DNA of 64,000 bases from Fontibacterium universale (GTDB taxonomy: Bacteria; Pseudomonadota; Alphaproteobacteria; Pelagibacterales; Pelagibacteraceae), in the NCBI GenBank assembly GCA_965236175.1, contig CBDEAT010000006.1, positions 10,395-74,394 on the forward strand, given 5' to 3'. The notes below the pieces were generated by a model. The model made no database searches and was not told the origin of the DNA. It saw nothing but the letters and a program-made list of their open reading frames with translations. Every line of letters starts with the position of its first letter. The stretch's first letter is position 1. This document shows, one piece after another, positions 56,279 through 64,000 of the stretch. The position numbers and the translations under genes were made by a program.

Positions 56279-58953
56279 TTAATTTTTTTTAAAATTTCTT
56301 CAAAAGAGCTGTCAATTTTTGAACTATCAGAGCCTCCACTGGCTTGAGCAAAATCTTTTCTTCCACCTCCGCCTTTTCCACCTAAAATTACTCCTATTTC
56401 TTTAGCTAATTTAGAGGCATCATATTCGTCAGTTAGATCATTAGTTATTCCAACTGCTACCGTAACTTTTCCTACGTTTACAGAATATAAAATAATAATT
56501 TTTTTATTTAATTGTTTTTTTTGGTCTTCAATAAAACTTTGAATTCTTTTAACTGGATAATCTAATAATTTTTGAAATCTAACACTAATTTTATTATGAT
56601 TAACATCTTTAATTATATTTTTGTTCTTATCTAATAATATATTTTTGACTTCCAAATCTTCTAATATTTTTTTTAAAACAACGGTTCTTGTTGCAAAATC
56701 TTCTTCTTTAATTTCTTTAATATTACCTCCTAAATCTTTTATCTTTTTTTCCAATTCATTAATTTGAGCTATTTTGTTTTGATTAATTTCATCTTGTTCA
56801 TTTGCTCTATTTTTTAAGTACTCTGCTAACTGAGCATCTCTTAAAGCTTCGACTCTTCTTACTCCTGCTGCAACAGGAGATTGACTTACAACTGAAAATT
56901 TTCCAATTTCATAAGTATTTTTAACATGTGTTCCTCCGCACAATTCGATGGAAAAAGCTTTATTGCCATCAGTGCCCATTGTTAAAACTCTTACTTCTTC
57001 TCCATACTTTTCTCCAAACAGCGCTAAAGCTCCCTCTGCTACAGCAGCTTTTGGTGTCATAAGTCTTGTTTGAACATCTGATTTTTGTTCAATGATTTTA
57101 TTAACACAATCATTAATCTTGATCATTTCATCATCGCTAATTGATTTGTTGTGACTAAAATCAAATCTTAATCTGTCTGGGCCAACATACGATCCTTTTT
57201 GAGCAACATGTTTTCCAAGAGTTCTTCTTAACGATTCATGAAGCAAATGTGTTGCGGAATGATAGGCTCTGATATTCTGTCTTTTAATTGAATCAATCTT
57301 AAGATCTGCCTGGTCGCCTTTTTTGATTTCTCCTGAAATAAGTTTTCCATAATGAATATAAAGATCACCAAACATTTTTTTTGTATCTGTTACTTCGAAT
57401 TTAAAATTATTATTAGAAATAAAGCCTTTGTCTCCTACTTGGCCTCCAGATTCTCCATAAAATGTAGTTTGATTTAAAATAATAGCTAACTCTGAATTTT
57501 TATTTGAACTATCAATTTCTTTATCAAGACTAACTATTGATAAAATAACCCCTTGAGAAGACTCTGCATTGTAACCTAAGAATTCTGTAGGACCGTATTT
57601 TTCTTTAAGTTCAAACCAAATTTTTGAAGTCTGATCTGAGCCAGAGCCTTTCCATGATGCTCTTGCAATTTTTTTACTTTCTAACATTAGAATATTAAAC
57701 TTATCTTCATCTACAGATATCTTTTTATCTTTTAAAAAATCCTGCGTAAGATCTAAAGGAAATCCGTATGTGTCGTATAATTTAAAAGCTAATTCTCCTG
57801 AAAGTTTATTATTTTTTACGCTGCCAATTTCTGTATTTAATATTTTCATTCCATTCTTAAGCATTAAAGAAAATCTTTCTTCCTCTAATTTTAAATTTTC
57901 AGAAATTAAAGAATCTGCCCTTTTAAGTTCTGGATATTCAGAACTCATTTCAGAAATAAGAGTTGGAAGAACTTTATAAAGAACTGGCAAATCTGATCCT
58001 AAAGTAAAAGTATGACGCATAGCTCTTCTCATTATTCTTCTTAGAACATACCCTCTTCCTTCATTAGAAGGGAGAACTCCATCTGCTATTAAAAATGCTG
58101 TTGCTCTTAAATGATCAGCAATAACTCTAAAGCTTGGTAAATTTTTTTCTGAAACTTTAATATTAATAAAATTTTCTGCTGACTTAATTATATTTTTGAA
58201 TAAATCTATTTGATAGTTATCATGAGTGCCCTGTAGTACTGCAGCTATCCTCTCTAAACCCATACCTGTATCAACTGAAGGTTTGGGTAAGTTAACTCTT
58301 TTGTCTTTTGAAATTTGTTCGAATTGCATAAATACAAGATTCCAAATTTCTACAAATCTATTTCCATCTTGATCTACAGAACCAGGTGGGCCGCCTTTAA
58401 GATGATCTCCATGATCATAAAAAATTTCAGAGCAAGGACCACAAGGACCTGTATCTCCCATTGACCAAAAATTATCGTTAGTTTTAATTCTTATAATTCG
58501 ACCATCTTGCAGTCCTGAGATTTTTTTCCATAAATTAAACGCCTCATCATCCTCGTGAAAAACTGTTACTGTTAGCTTTTCTTTTGATATTCCATAGTCT
58601 TTAGTGATTAATTCCCAAGCAAATTTAATTGCAGATTCTTTAAAATAATCGCCAAATGAAAAATTTCCCAACATCTCAAAAAAAGTATGATGTCGAGGTG
58701 TGTAGCCTACGTTTTCTAAATCATTATGTTTTCCTCCAGCTCTAACGCATTTTTGAGAAGTTGTTGCTCTTTTAAAAGGAAGTTTTTCTAAGCCTGTAAA
58801 AACATTTTTAAATTGAACCATTCCTGAATTGGTAAACATTAATGTTGGATCGTTTTGAGGAACTAAAGGACTGGAATCTACGACTTGATGAGAATTTTTT
58901 GAAAAAAAATTCTTAAAAGTACTTCTGCATTCAGTAAGTGTTTTTGTACCCAT
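56275..58953 (-). CDS. alaS: Alanyl-tRNA synthetase AlaS
   Basis: AlaS is 892 residues with all three parts: a class II core (FTNSGMVQFKNVFTG, CVRAGGKHNDLENVG, GMGLERIAAVLQG), an editing domain with HSATHLLHESLRR and the zinc-site CGGTH, and the C-terminal C-Ala domain ending LGGKGGGGRKDFAQASGG. No frame breaks occur in its 2.7 kb. The gene follows recA on the same strand, separated by a terminator. Confidence 0.97.
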   Translation of the reverse strand: MGTKTLTECRSTFKNFFSKNSHQVVDSSPLVPQNDPTLMFTNSGMVQFKNVFTGLEKLPFKRATTSQKCVRAGGKHNDLENVGYTPRHHTFFEMLGNFSFGDYFKESAIKFAWELITKDYGISKEKLTVTVFHEDDEAFNLWKKISGLQDGRIIRIKTNDNFWSMGDTGPCGPCSEIFYDHGDHLKGGPPGSVDQDGNRFVEIWNLVFMQFEQISKDKRVNLPKPSVDTGMGLERIAAVLQGTHDNYQIDLFKNIIKSAENFINIKVSEKNLPSFRVIADHLRATAFLIADGVLPSNEGRGYVLRRIMRRAMRHTFTLGSDLPVLYKVLPTLISEMSSEYPELKRADSLISENLKLEEERFSLMLKNGMKILNTEIGSVKNNKLSGELAFKLYDTYGFPLDLTQDFLKDKKISVDEDKFNILMLESKKIARASWKGSGSDQTSKIWFELKEKYGPTEFLGYNAESSQGVILSIVSLDKEIDSSNKNSELAIILNQTTFYGESGGQVGDKGFISNNNFKFEVTDTKKMFGDLYIHYGKLISGEIKKGDQADLKIDSIKRQNIRAYHSATHLLHESLRRTLGKHVAQKGSYVGPDRLRFDFSHNKSISDDEMIKINDCVNKIIEQKSDVQTRLMTPKAAVAEGALALFGEKYGEEVRVLTMGTDGNKAFSIELCGGTHVKNTYEIGKFSVVSQSPVAAGVRRVEALRDAQLAEYLKNRANEQDEINQNKIAQINELEKKIKDLGGNIKEIKEEDFATRTVVLKKILEDLEVKNILLDKNKNIIKDVNHNKISVRFQKLLDYPVKRIQSFIEDQKKQLNKKIIILYSVNVGKVTVAVGITNDLTDEYDASKLAKEIGVILGGKGGGGRKDFAQASGGSDSSKIDSSFEEILKKIN

Positions 58954-58995
58954 CTACTTATAGATACAACTTTTTATATATATGTCTAGAATGCT

Positions 58996-59021
58996 AAAGG
59001 CGCCTTTTTAAAAGCGCCTTT
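58996..59021 (-). terminator. Rho-independent-type hairpin between recA and alaS
   Basis: AAAGGCGC (58996-59003) pairs perfectly with GCGCCTTT (59014-59021). The loop contains a further T/A run. This G+C-rich 8-bp stem stands out in the A+T-rich gap, 43 nt after the recA stop. The trailing T-run is short, so it may pause or partly terminate rather than fully separate recA from alaS. Confidence 0.65.
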
Positions 59022-59063
59022 AATTAACGTATTAAGAATATTTAAGTTTAAAATTTACTAAGC

Positions 59064-60164
59064 TTATTTATCTTCTTTATTATCTTCTTTTTCTTCAGAA
59101 ATATTGTCTGAATGATCGCTTAATTTTTCTGATATTAGTTTGGCATTTGTTCTAATAGCCATTTCAATCTCAGCTGCAATCTTTGGATTTAGCTTAAGGT
59201 ATTGTTTAACATTATCTCTGCCTTGTCCTATTTTTTCACCTTTATAGGAGTACCATGCGCCAGCTTTTTCTATAATATTTGCTTTAGCTGCCAAATCAAC
59301 AATTTCTCCCATTTTACTAATGCCTTCTCCATACATTATATCAAACTCAATAACTTTAAATGGAGGTGCAACTTTATTTTTTACAACTTTAACTCGTGTT
59401 TGGTTACCAATTATCTCTTCTTTATCTTTAATTGCTCCTATTCTTCTAATATCTAATCTTACAGATGAGTAAAATTTAAGAGCATTTCCTCCAGCAGTTG
59501 TTTCTGGACTACCAAACATAACTCCTATTTTCATTCTTATTTGATTAATAAAAATAATCATAGTGTTTGTCTTGGAAACTGAACCTGTTAACTTTCTTAA
59601 GGCCTGACTCATTAATCTAGCTTGTAAGCCCATATGATGATCTCCCATCTCTCCTTCTAGTTCTGCTCTTGGTGTTAAAGCAGCTACAGAATCTACAACA
59701 AGAACAGAAATAGATCCTGATCTAACTAAAGTATCTGCAATCTCTAGTGCTTGTTCGCCTGTATCTGGTTGAGAAATTAATAATTCAGTTGTGTTAACGC
59801 CTAATTTTTTTGCATAAACAGGGTCAAGAGCATGCTCAGCGTCAATGAATGCACAAATTCCGCCTTTTTTTTGTGCTTCAGCAATAACTTGTAATGATAA
59901 AGTAGTTTTTCCAGATGACTCCGGTCCATAAATTTCTACAATTCTACTTTTTGGAAGACCTCCAATTCCAAGTGCAAGATCTAATCCTAACGATCCAGTT
60001 GATATAGATTCTATATCAAGAACTCTGGACTGTCCCAGTCTCATTACAGAACCTTTTCCGTAATTTTGATCTATTTGACTTATCGCGGCGTCTAATGCTT
60101 TTTGTTTTTCTTTTTTATCTTCTGTCTTTTCAGTATTTACAACTTTGAGAGTATTTTTAGTCAT
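59064..60164 (-). CDS. recA: Recombinase RecA
   Basis: RecA carries out strand exchange and triggers LexA cleavage. The 366-residue protein has Walker A GPESSGKTTLSL, DAEHALDPVYAKKLGV, Walker B ISVLVVDSVAAL, the L2 loop MKIGVMFGSPETTAGGNALKFY and an acidic C-terminal tail. AAGGAA lies before the ATG. A LexA-like repeat is seen 51-65 nt upstream. No intein or frame break is present. Confidence 0.98.
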   Translation of the reverse strand: MTKNTLKVVNTEKTEDKKEKQKALDAAISQIDQNYGKGSVMRLGQSRVLDIESISTGSLGLDLALGIGGLPKSRIVEIYGPESSGKTTLSLQVIAEAQKKGGICAFIDAEHALDPVYAKKLGVNTTELLISQPDTGEQALEIADTLVRSGSISVLVVDSVAALTPRAELEGEMGDHHMGLQARLMSQALRKLTGSVSKTNTMIIFINQIRMKIGVMFGSPETTAGGNALKFYSSVRLDIRRIGAIKDKEEIIGNQTRVKVVKNKVAPPFKVIEFDIMYGEGISKMGEIVDLAAKANIIEKAGAWYSYKGEKIGQGRDNVKQYLKLNPKIAAEIEMAIRTNAKLISEKLSDHSDNISEEKEDNKEDK

Positions 60165-60214
60165 TTTATTCCTTTTTAATTTATTTTATTGTCTAACGAC
60201 TCAATAAAACAAAT

Positions 60215-60229
60215 GTACACATTTTGTTC
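60215..60229 (-). promoter_or_regulatory. Possible alphaproteobacterial SOS (LexA) box before recA
   Basis: GTAC-N7-GTTC on the plus strand differs by one base from the alphaproteobacterial LexA direct repeat GTTC-N7-GTTC. It lies 51-65 nt upstream of the recA start, where such boxes occur. A one-mismatch hit in a 100-nt gap is suggestive only. Confidence 0.4.
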
Positions 60230-60276
60230 TTTTTTTCAATTATATAAATAAGTAATTGAAATATATGTATTTTTAA

Positions 60277-61623
60277 CTAAAAAATATGTCTTATCCAGCT
60301 CTTATTTGGATAGTCATTAGGATCATAGAGTTTTGTCTCTAGGGCTAAATTTTTTGCCGTGAGATTACCTACTGAAGATAAAAGTTTAAATTGAGAAACA
60401 ATTCTGTCCTTATCAGAAATTGCATTATTCACTCTCGATTCAAGCAGTGTAGATCTTGATGTTATAACATCTAATGTTGATCTTGATCCAGCTTCGTATT
60501 CTTGAATAATACCTTCGTAAGCAATTTCTGACGCTTTTACTCTTAACTTTGTTAATTCAAAATTACTTATGGCAAGTTTAAAATTCGACCACGCCGAATA
60601 AGAATCTCTATCCACAATATTTTTAGAAGTTTGTAGATCTAATTCAGCACTATCTAGCAAAGATCTCTTTTGTATAATTAATGAAGTCTGTTTTCCTCCT
60701 TGATAAATAGGAATTGAAGCTTGAGCTTTTGCAACTGACTGTTTTGTTTTGTCTACACTTGAACTATATCCATCATAATCAGTTATTCCTAATGACAAAC
60801 TAAATGTCGGAGAAAGTTCCGCTATAGCCATTTTATGCTCGTCTTCAGCCTTTTTAAGTGAGAACTCTGAAATTTTTAAAATAGGATTTTCTTTTTGCGC
60901 AGATACTGAAGTTTCTTCTAAAGATTTAGGTAAAGTTAAATTTAAATTATTTATTTCTTCTAAATCTACAGGGTCATATCCTATAACATTTTTAAAATTT
61001 TTTTTGGTAATCAGAAGTTCATTTTCGGCATTTAATAAATTAGACTGTGCTGCTGCTAATGAACTTTCTGATTGTGCTAAGTCAGAAATTGTAATCATTC
61101 CTCGCTCTAATCTACTTTTGTCTAATTCAACTTGTTTTTCGGACAAGTCTAAATTTTCTTTACTAAAAATAACTTTCTTTTGAGCAAGTAGTGTTCCGGC
61201 ATAAGCCTCTACTGCTTCTAAAAGAACATCTTGTTCAATTTTTTTTAAGGTATATCTAGCTATTTCTACTGAGCTTTTTTCTTTTTGATAATTATACATA
61301 TCATCAAAATTAAAAATTTTTTGTTCAATAGTAATTGATTTAGCAGTCGTTTGTGCATTAGTTGAAGGCGAAGAAGAACCTGTTGAGCTTGTTATTTTAG
61401 AACTATCTGTATCGCTTTTATACGCAGAGATCGTGACTGTTGGTTTAAATGCGCTAAAAGCTTGAACTAGATTTTCATCAACAGCTTTGGTTCTTTCTCT
61501 TTCAGCGTTAAGCTTTGGATTAGTTAAGTAAGCTGCTATTAAAGATTTATTAATATTCTCAACTGCATAAGCACTAGTGCTTATAAAAAAAAATAAAAAG
61601 TAAAATTTTTTAAAAAAACTCAT
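60277..61623 (-). CDS. tolC: TolC-family outer membrane efflux channel
   Basis: The 448-residue protein has a signal peptide (SFFKKFYFLFFFISTSAYA) and the two-fold repeated layout of outer membrane efflux proteins: long helices with AVEAYAGTLLAQKKVIFSKENLDLSEKQVELDKSRLERG in the first half and VKASEIAYEGIIQEYEAGSRSTLDVITSRSTLLESR in the second. It acts as the outer membrane exit duct for type I secretion and drug efflux. It lies 1 nt after the GLYK-like gene. No partner ABC or membrane-fusion gene is in view. Confidence 0.9.
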   Translation of the reverse strand: MSFFKKFYFLFFFISTSAYAVENINKSLIAAYLTNPKLNAERERTKAVDENLVQAFSAFKPTVTISAYKSDTDSSKITSSTGSSSPSTNAQTTAKSITIEQKIFNFDDMYNYQKEKSSVEIARYTLKKIEQDVLLEAVEAYAGTLLAQKKVIFSKENLDLSEKQVELDKSRLERGMITISDLAQSESSLAAAQSNLLNAENELLITKKNFKNVIGYDPVDLEEINNLNLTLPKSLEETSVSAQKENPILKISEFSLKKAEDEHKMAIAELSPTFSLSLGITDYDGYSSSVDKTKQSVAKAQASIPIYQGGKQTSLIIQKRSLLDSAELDLQTSKNIVDRDSYSAWSNFKLAISNFELTKLRVKASEIAYEGIIQEYEAGSRSTLDVITSRSTLLESRVNNAISDKDRIVSQFKLLSSVGNLTAKNLALETKLYDPNDYPNKSWIRHIF

Positions 61624-62532
61624 CTAATTTAGTATAATTTTTTTTGGTTGATGATTTGAACTAATAGGTACAATTATATCAGCAAATTTAGGCATATCTA
61701 TGAGCATCTTTTTAGTTATTCTCTCATAAAACATTATAAATCTTTTAATTTCACTCTCTGACATTATTTTATTTTTATTCTTAGATATGTTTTTTGTAGA
61801 ATAAGCCAACTTTTTCTCTTGCAGACCTCTCCAGGTTAAAACTTTATTAAAATTGGGTACTTTTAAATAAATCATTAAATCAATAAATGAAAATAATTCT
61901 TTATAGTCATTCTTTAATTGTTGATTAACGTTAAATCTCCATTTGCAATTATTATCTTCCAGAGCTTCTAATTTATTAATGGGTTTTTTTAAGTTGCGAT
62001 TATTTTCTTCAGGTCTAGCTCCTACGCACCATCCTTCTAATATAAAAATATCTAAGTTTTTTTCTACATAATGCCATTTATTTTTAGGTAATCTATCATC
62101 TATAGATTTATCAAATTTTGGAATTATAAAAGATTTATTAAGATTGTTACTTTTTAGTATTTTAAAAAATCTAGTTAAAAAATTTACATCATGAGTTCCG
62201 GGAACTCCCCTTGTTAGAAATAATTTATTTATTTTATTTGATATTTTTATTCTTTCTTTCTTAGTTTTGTAAATATCATCAATAGAAACTGTAACTGTTC
62301 TTAAATTGTATCTATTCTCTAAAATTAATTTTAAAAACTGGGCAAATGTTGATTTCCCTGATCCTTGTCCTCCAGCTAAACCAATAATTAAAGGTTTTCT
62401 TAAAAAAGTTTTTTTTAAAAAAATTAATTCTGCAATTTTAAGGTAAATGTTTTTAAAATTTTTATTTAAATCTTCTTTTATAAAAAAAGAATTTTTTAAT
62501 TTGTTAAGTTTATTAATTAAACTTTCCTTCAT
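61624..62532 (-). CDS. P-loop kinase of the D-glycerate 3-kinase (GLYK) family
   Basis: The 302-residue kinase has a P-loop GLAGGQGSGKSTFAQFL (about residues 52-68), VSIDDIYKTKKER, LFLTRGVPGTHDVNFL, IPKFDKSIDDRLP, FILEGWCVGARPE and a C-terminal LTWRGLQEKKLA followed by MSESEIKRFIMFYERITK. This motif order fits the plant/cyanobacterial-type D-glycerate 3-kinase, which returns glycerate to 3-phosphoglycerate. I chose ATG 62532 over a TTG at 62535. A partial second copy of the gene is the mirror copy at 63145-64000. Confidence 0.8.
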   Translation of the reverse strand: MKESLINKLNKLKNSFFIKEDLNKNFKNIYLKIAELIFLKKTFLRKPLIIGLAGGQGSGKSTFAQFLKLILENRYNLRTVTVSIDDIYKTKKERIKISNKINKLFLTRGVPGTHDVNFLTRFFKILKSNNLNKSFIIPKFDKSIDDRLPKNKWHYVEKNLDIFILEGWCVGARPEENNRNLKKPINKLEALEDNNCKWRFNVNQQLKNDYKELFSFIDLMIYLKVPNFNKVLTWRGLQEKKLAYSTKNISKNKNKIMSESEIKRFIMFYERITKKMLIDMPKFADIIVPISSNHQPKKIILN

Positions 62533-62544
62533 CAAAAAAGAGTT

Positions 62545-62838
62545 TTAATTTTTTTTTAAAGAATGTTCTAATAACTCTAGCCTGTCCTGACCCCAAAACA
62601 TTTCATTATTATAAATATAAGTTGGAACTCCAAATATATTCATATTGATAGCTTCTTGAGTGTTGGATTCGTAAATTTTTTTTATTTTATCAGACGTTGC
62701 TAATTTACTTAAATCATCAAAATTAATTTTTAAATCATTTGCTATTAATTTTAATGTTTCTAAATTAGAAATGTCATTTTCTTGTGCCCACAATTGTTCT
62801 AATACTTTAAAACCAAATTGCATTTTTATTCCCATATC
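62545..62838 (-). pseudogene. DsbA-like / 2-hydroxychromene-2-carboxylate isomerase family protein, C-terminal fragment
   Basis: The last 97 codons match the C-terminus of the HCCA isomerase/FrnE-type thioredoxin-fold family: NTQEAINMNIFGVPTYIYNNEMFWGQDRLELLEHSL. The N-terminal half, including the active-site segment, is missing because the sequence turns back on itself at 62838/62839. A start codon at 62859 lies in the mirrored arm and its first residues are not native. It ends 10 nt before the GLYK-like gene and is probably its operon partner in the real genome. Confidence 0.8.
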
Positions 62839-63144
62839 AATATGGGAATAAAAATGCAATTTGGTTTTAAAGTATTAGAACAATTGTGGGCACAAGAAAA
62901 TGACATTTCTAATTTAGAAACATTAAAATTAATAGCAAATGATTTAAAAATTAATTTTGATGATTTAAGTAAATTAGCAACGTCTGATAAAATAAAAAAA
63001 ATTTACGAATCCAACACTCAAGAAGCTATCAATATGAATATATTTGGAGTTCCAACTTATATTTATAATAATGAAATGTTTTGGGGTCAGGACAGGCTAG
63101 AGTTATTAGAACATTCTTTAAAAAAAAATTAAAACTCTTTTTTG

Positions 63145-64000
63145 ATGAAGGAAAGTTTAATTAATAAACTTAACAAATTAAAAAATTCTTTTTTTATAAA
63201 AGAAGATTTAAATAAAAATTTTAAAAACATTTACCTTAAAATTGCAGAATTAATTTTTTTAAAAAAAACTTTTTTAAGAAAACCTTTAATTATTGGTTTA
63301 GCTGGAGGACAAGGATCAGGGAAATCAACATTTGCCCAGTTTTTAAAATTAATTTTAGAGAATAGATACAATTTAAGAACAGTTACAGTTTCTATTGATG
63401 ATATTTACAAAACTAAGAAAGAAAGAATAAAAATATCAAATAAAATAAATAAATTATTTCTAACAAGGGGAGTTCCCGGAACTCATGATGTAAATTTTTT
63501 AACTAGATTTTTTAAAATACTAAAAAGTAACAATCTTAATAAATCTTTTATAATTCCAAAATTTGATAAATCTATAGATGATAGATTACCTAAAAATAAA
63601 TGGCATTATGTAGAAAAAAACTTAGATATTTTTATATTAGAAGGATGGTGCGTAGGAGCTAGACCTGAAGAAAATAATCGCAACTTAAAAAAACCCATTA
63701 ATAAATTAGAAGCTCTGGAAGATAATAATTGCAAATGGAGATTTAACGTTAATCAACAATTAAAGAATGACTATAAAGAATTATTTTCATTTATTGATTT
63801 AATGATTTATTTAAAAGTACCCAATTTTAATAAAGTTTTAACCTGGAGAGGTCTGCAAGAGAAAAAGTTGGCTTATTCTACAAAAAACATATCTAAGAAT
63901 AAAAATAAAATAATGTCAGAGAGTGAAATTAAAAGATTTATAATGTTTTATGAGAGAATAACTAAAAAGATGCTCATAGATATGCCTAAATTTGCTGATA
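63145..64000 (+). pseudogene. Mirror copy of the GLYK-like kinase gene, cut by the window end
   Basis: Same sequence as the reverse complement of 61677-62532, coding from ATG 63145 (MKESLINKLNKLK) through the P-loop and on to the window edge. It carries no differences that would suggest an old duplication. Best read as the right arm of the inverted repeat and not as a second gene. Confidence 0.85.

Larger units (their letters stand above)
61677..64000. repeat. Near-perfect 1.16-kb inverted repeat with 2-nt centre, running to the window end
   Basis: Bases 62840-64000 are the reverse complement of 61677-62837, with CA (62838-62839) between the arms. The right arm therefore repeats, on the plus strand, the truncated DsbA/HCCA fragment (to 63132) and the GLYK-like gene (63145 onward). 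I compared the centre, the outer end and an internal stretch around the P-loop, and all matched; I did not align every base. The arm may extend past 64000. Confidence 0.92.

Noticed and set aside
62839..63132. A second, tail-to-tail copy of the DsbA/HCCA isomerase gene
   Set aside because: It is the mirrored arm of the inverted repeat, truncated at exactly the same point, with a start codon made only by the fold-back junction.
1..64000. Search for CRISPR arrays, insertion sequences, prophage, toxin-antitoxin or defence genes
   Set aside because: No regularly spaced repeats, transposase, integrase or defence-type protein is visible; all genes are housekeeping or envelope genes.

Overview
The window is a strongly A+T-rich, gene-dense stretch of bacterial chromosome with very short intergenic gaps and many start/stop overlaps (TAATG or 4-nt). 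The gene set points to an alphaproteobacterium with a streamlined genome, most like marine SAR11/Pelagibacterales or a neighbouring lineage. Supporting signs are an Rrf2-led SUF operon, an NDUFA12-type complex I accessory protein, an HdaA-type DnaA homologue, the recA-alaS-icd order and the psd-pssA pair. The lineage call is inference; there is no rRNA in the window.

Layout. 1-7117 (minus) is one iron-sulfur operon: iscR, iscS, sufB, sufC, sufD, sufS, sufU and a SufT-SufA fusion, behind a promoter that overlaps an IscR-like box. 7250-12582 holds an alpha/beta hydrolase, anmK, tyrS and an AsmA/YhdP-like envelope protein. 12582-19387 holds prfB (with its programmed +1 frameshift), rne, thiS-thiG, aroQ-accB-accC and an NDUFA12 homologue. 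19514-27281 has a standalone NrdJ C-terminal-like protein, aspS, rnd, hdaA, purM-purN, ndk and pepA. 27310-34183 is an envelope and assembly run, lptF-lptG-lptD-surA-pdxA-rsmA. 34163-36715 holds gmk, acpP, fabG and fabD. 36841-44982 runs rpsF-rpsR-rplI, dnaB, alr, an RND/MMPL exporter, cvpA and purF. 44984-52664 (minus) holds guaB, a small TPR protein, guaA, panB, a YfgM-like protein, bamB, a one-G-domain Der and rlmE. 52709-62838 holds a broken glycosyltransferase, pssA, psd, icd, alaS, recA, a TolC-type channel, a GLYK-type kinase and a truncated DsbA/HCCA-isomerase gene.

The last 1.16 kb (62839-64000) is a mirror copy of 61677-62838 around a 2-nt centre. It looks like a chimeric hairpin made during amplification, reading or assembly rather than native sequence.

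The most unusual signal is a recurrent +1 frameshift. At least 12 clear sites lie in sufU, sufC, tyrS, prfB, accB, lptD (six) and the RND exporter, and about five more lie in the tail of the glycosyltransferase. In every case one extra base (mostly A on the sense strand, usually outside long homopolymers) separates two well-conserved halves. I found no matching deletion. A sequencing or consensus error with an insertion bias is the simplest explanation, especially given the palindromic end, but the one-sided sign deserves a direct check. Other points of note are a Der GTPase with only one G domain, an RNase E without its zinc-link cysteines, an orphan NrdJ C-terminal domain, a SurA without parvulin domains and a possible two-state leader in front of rpsF.
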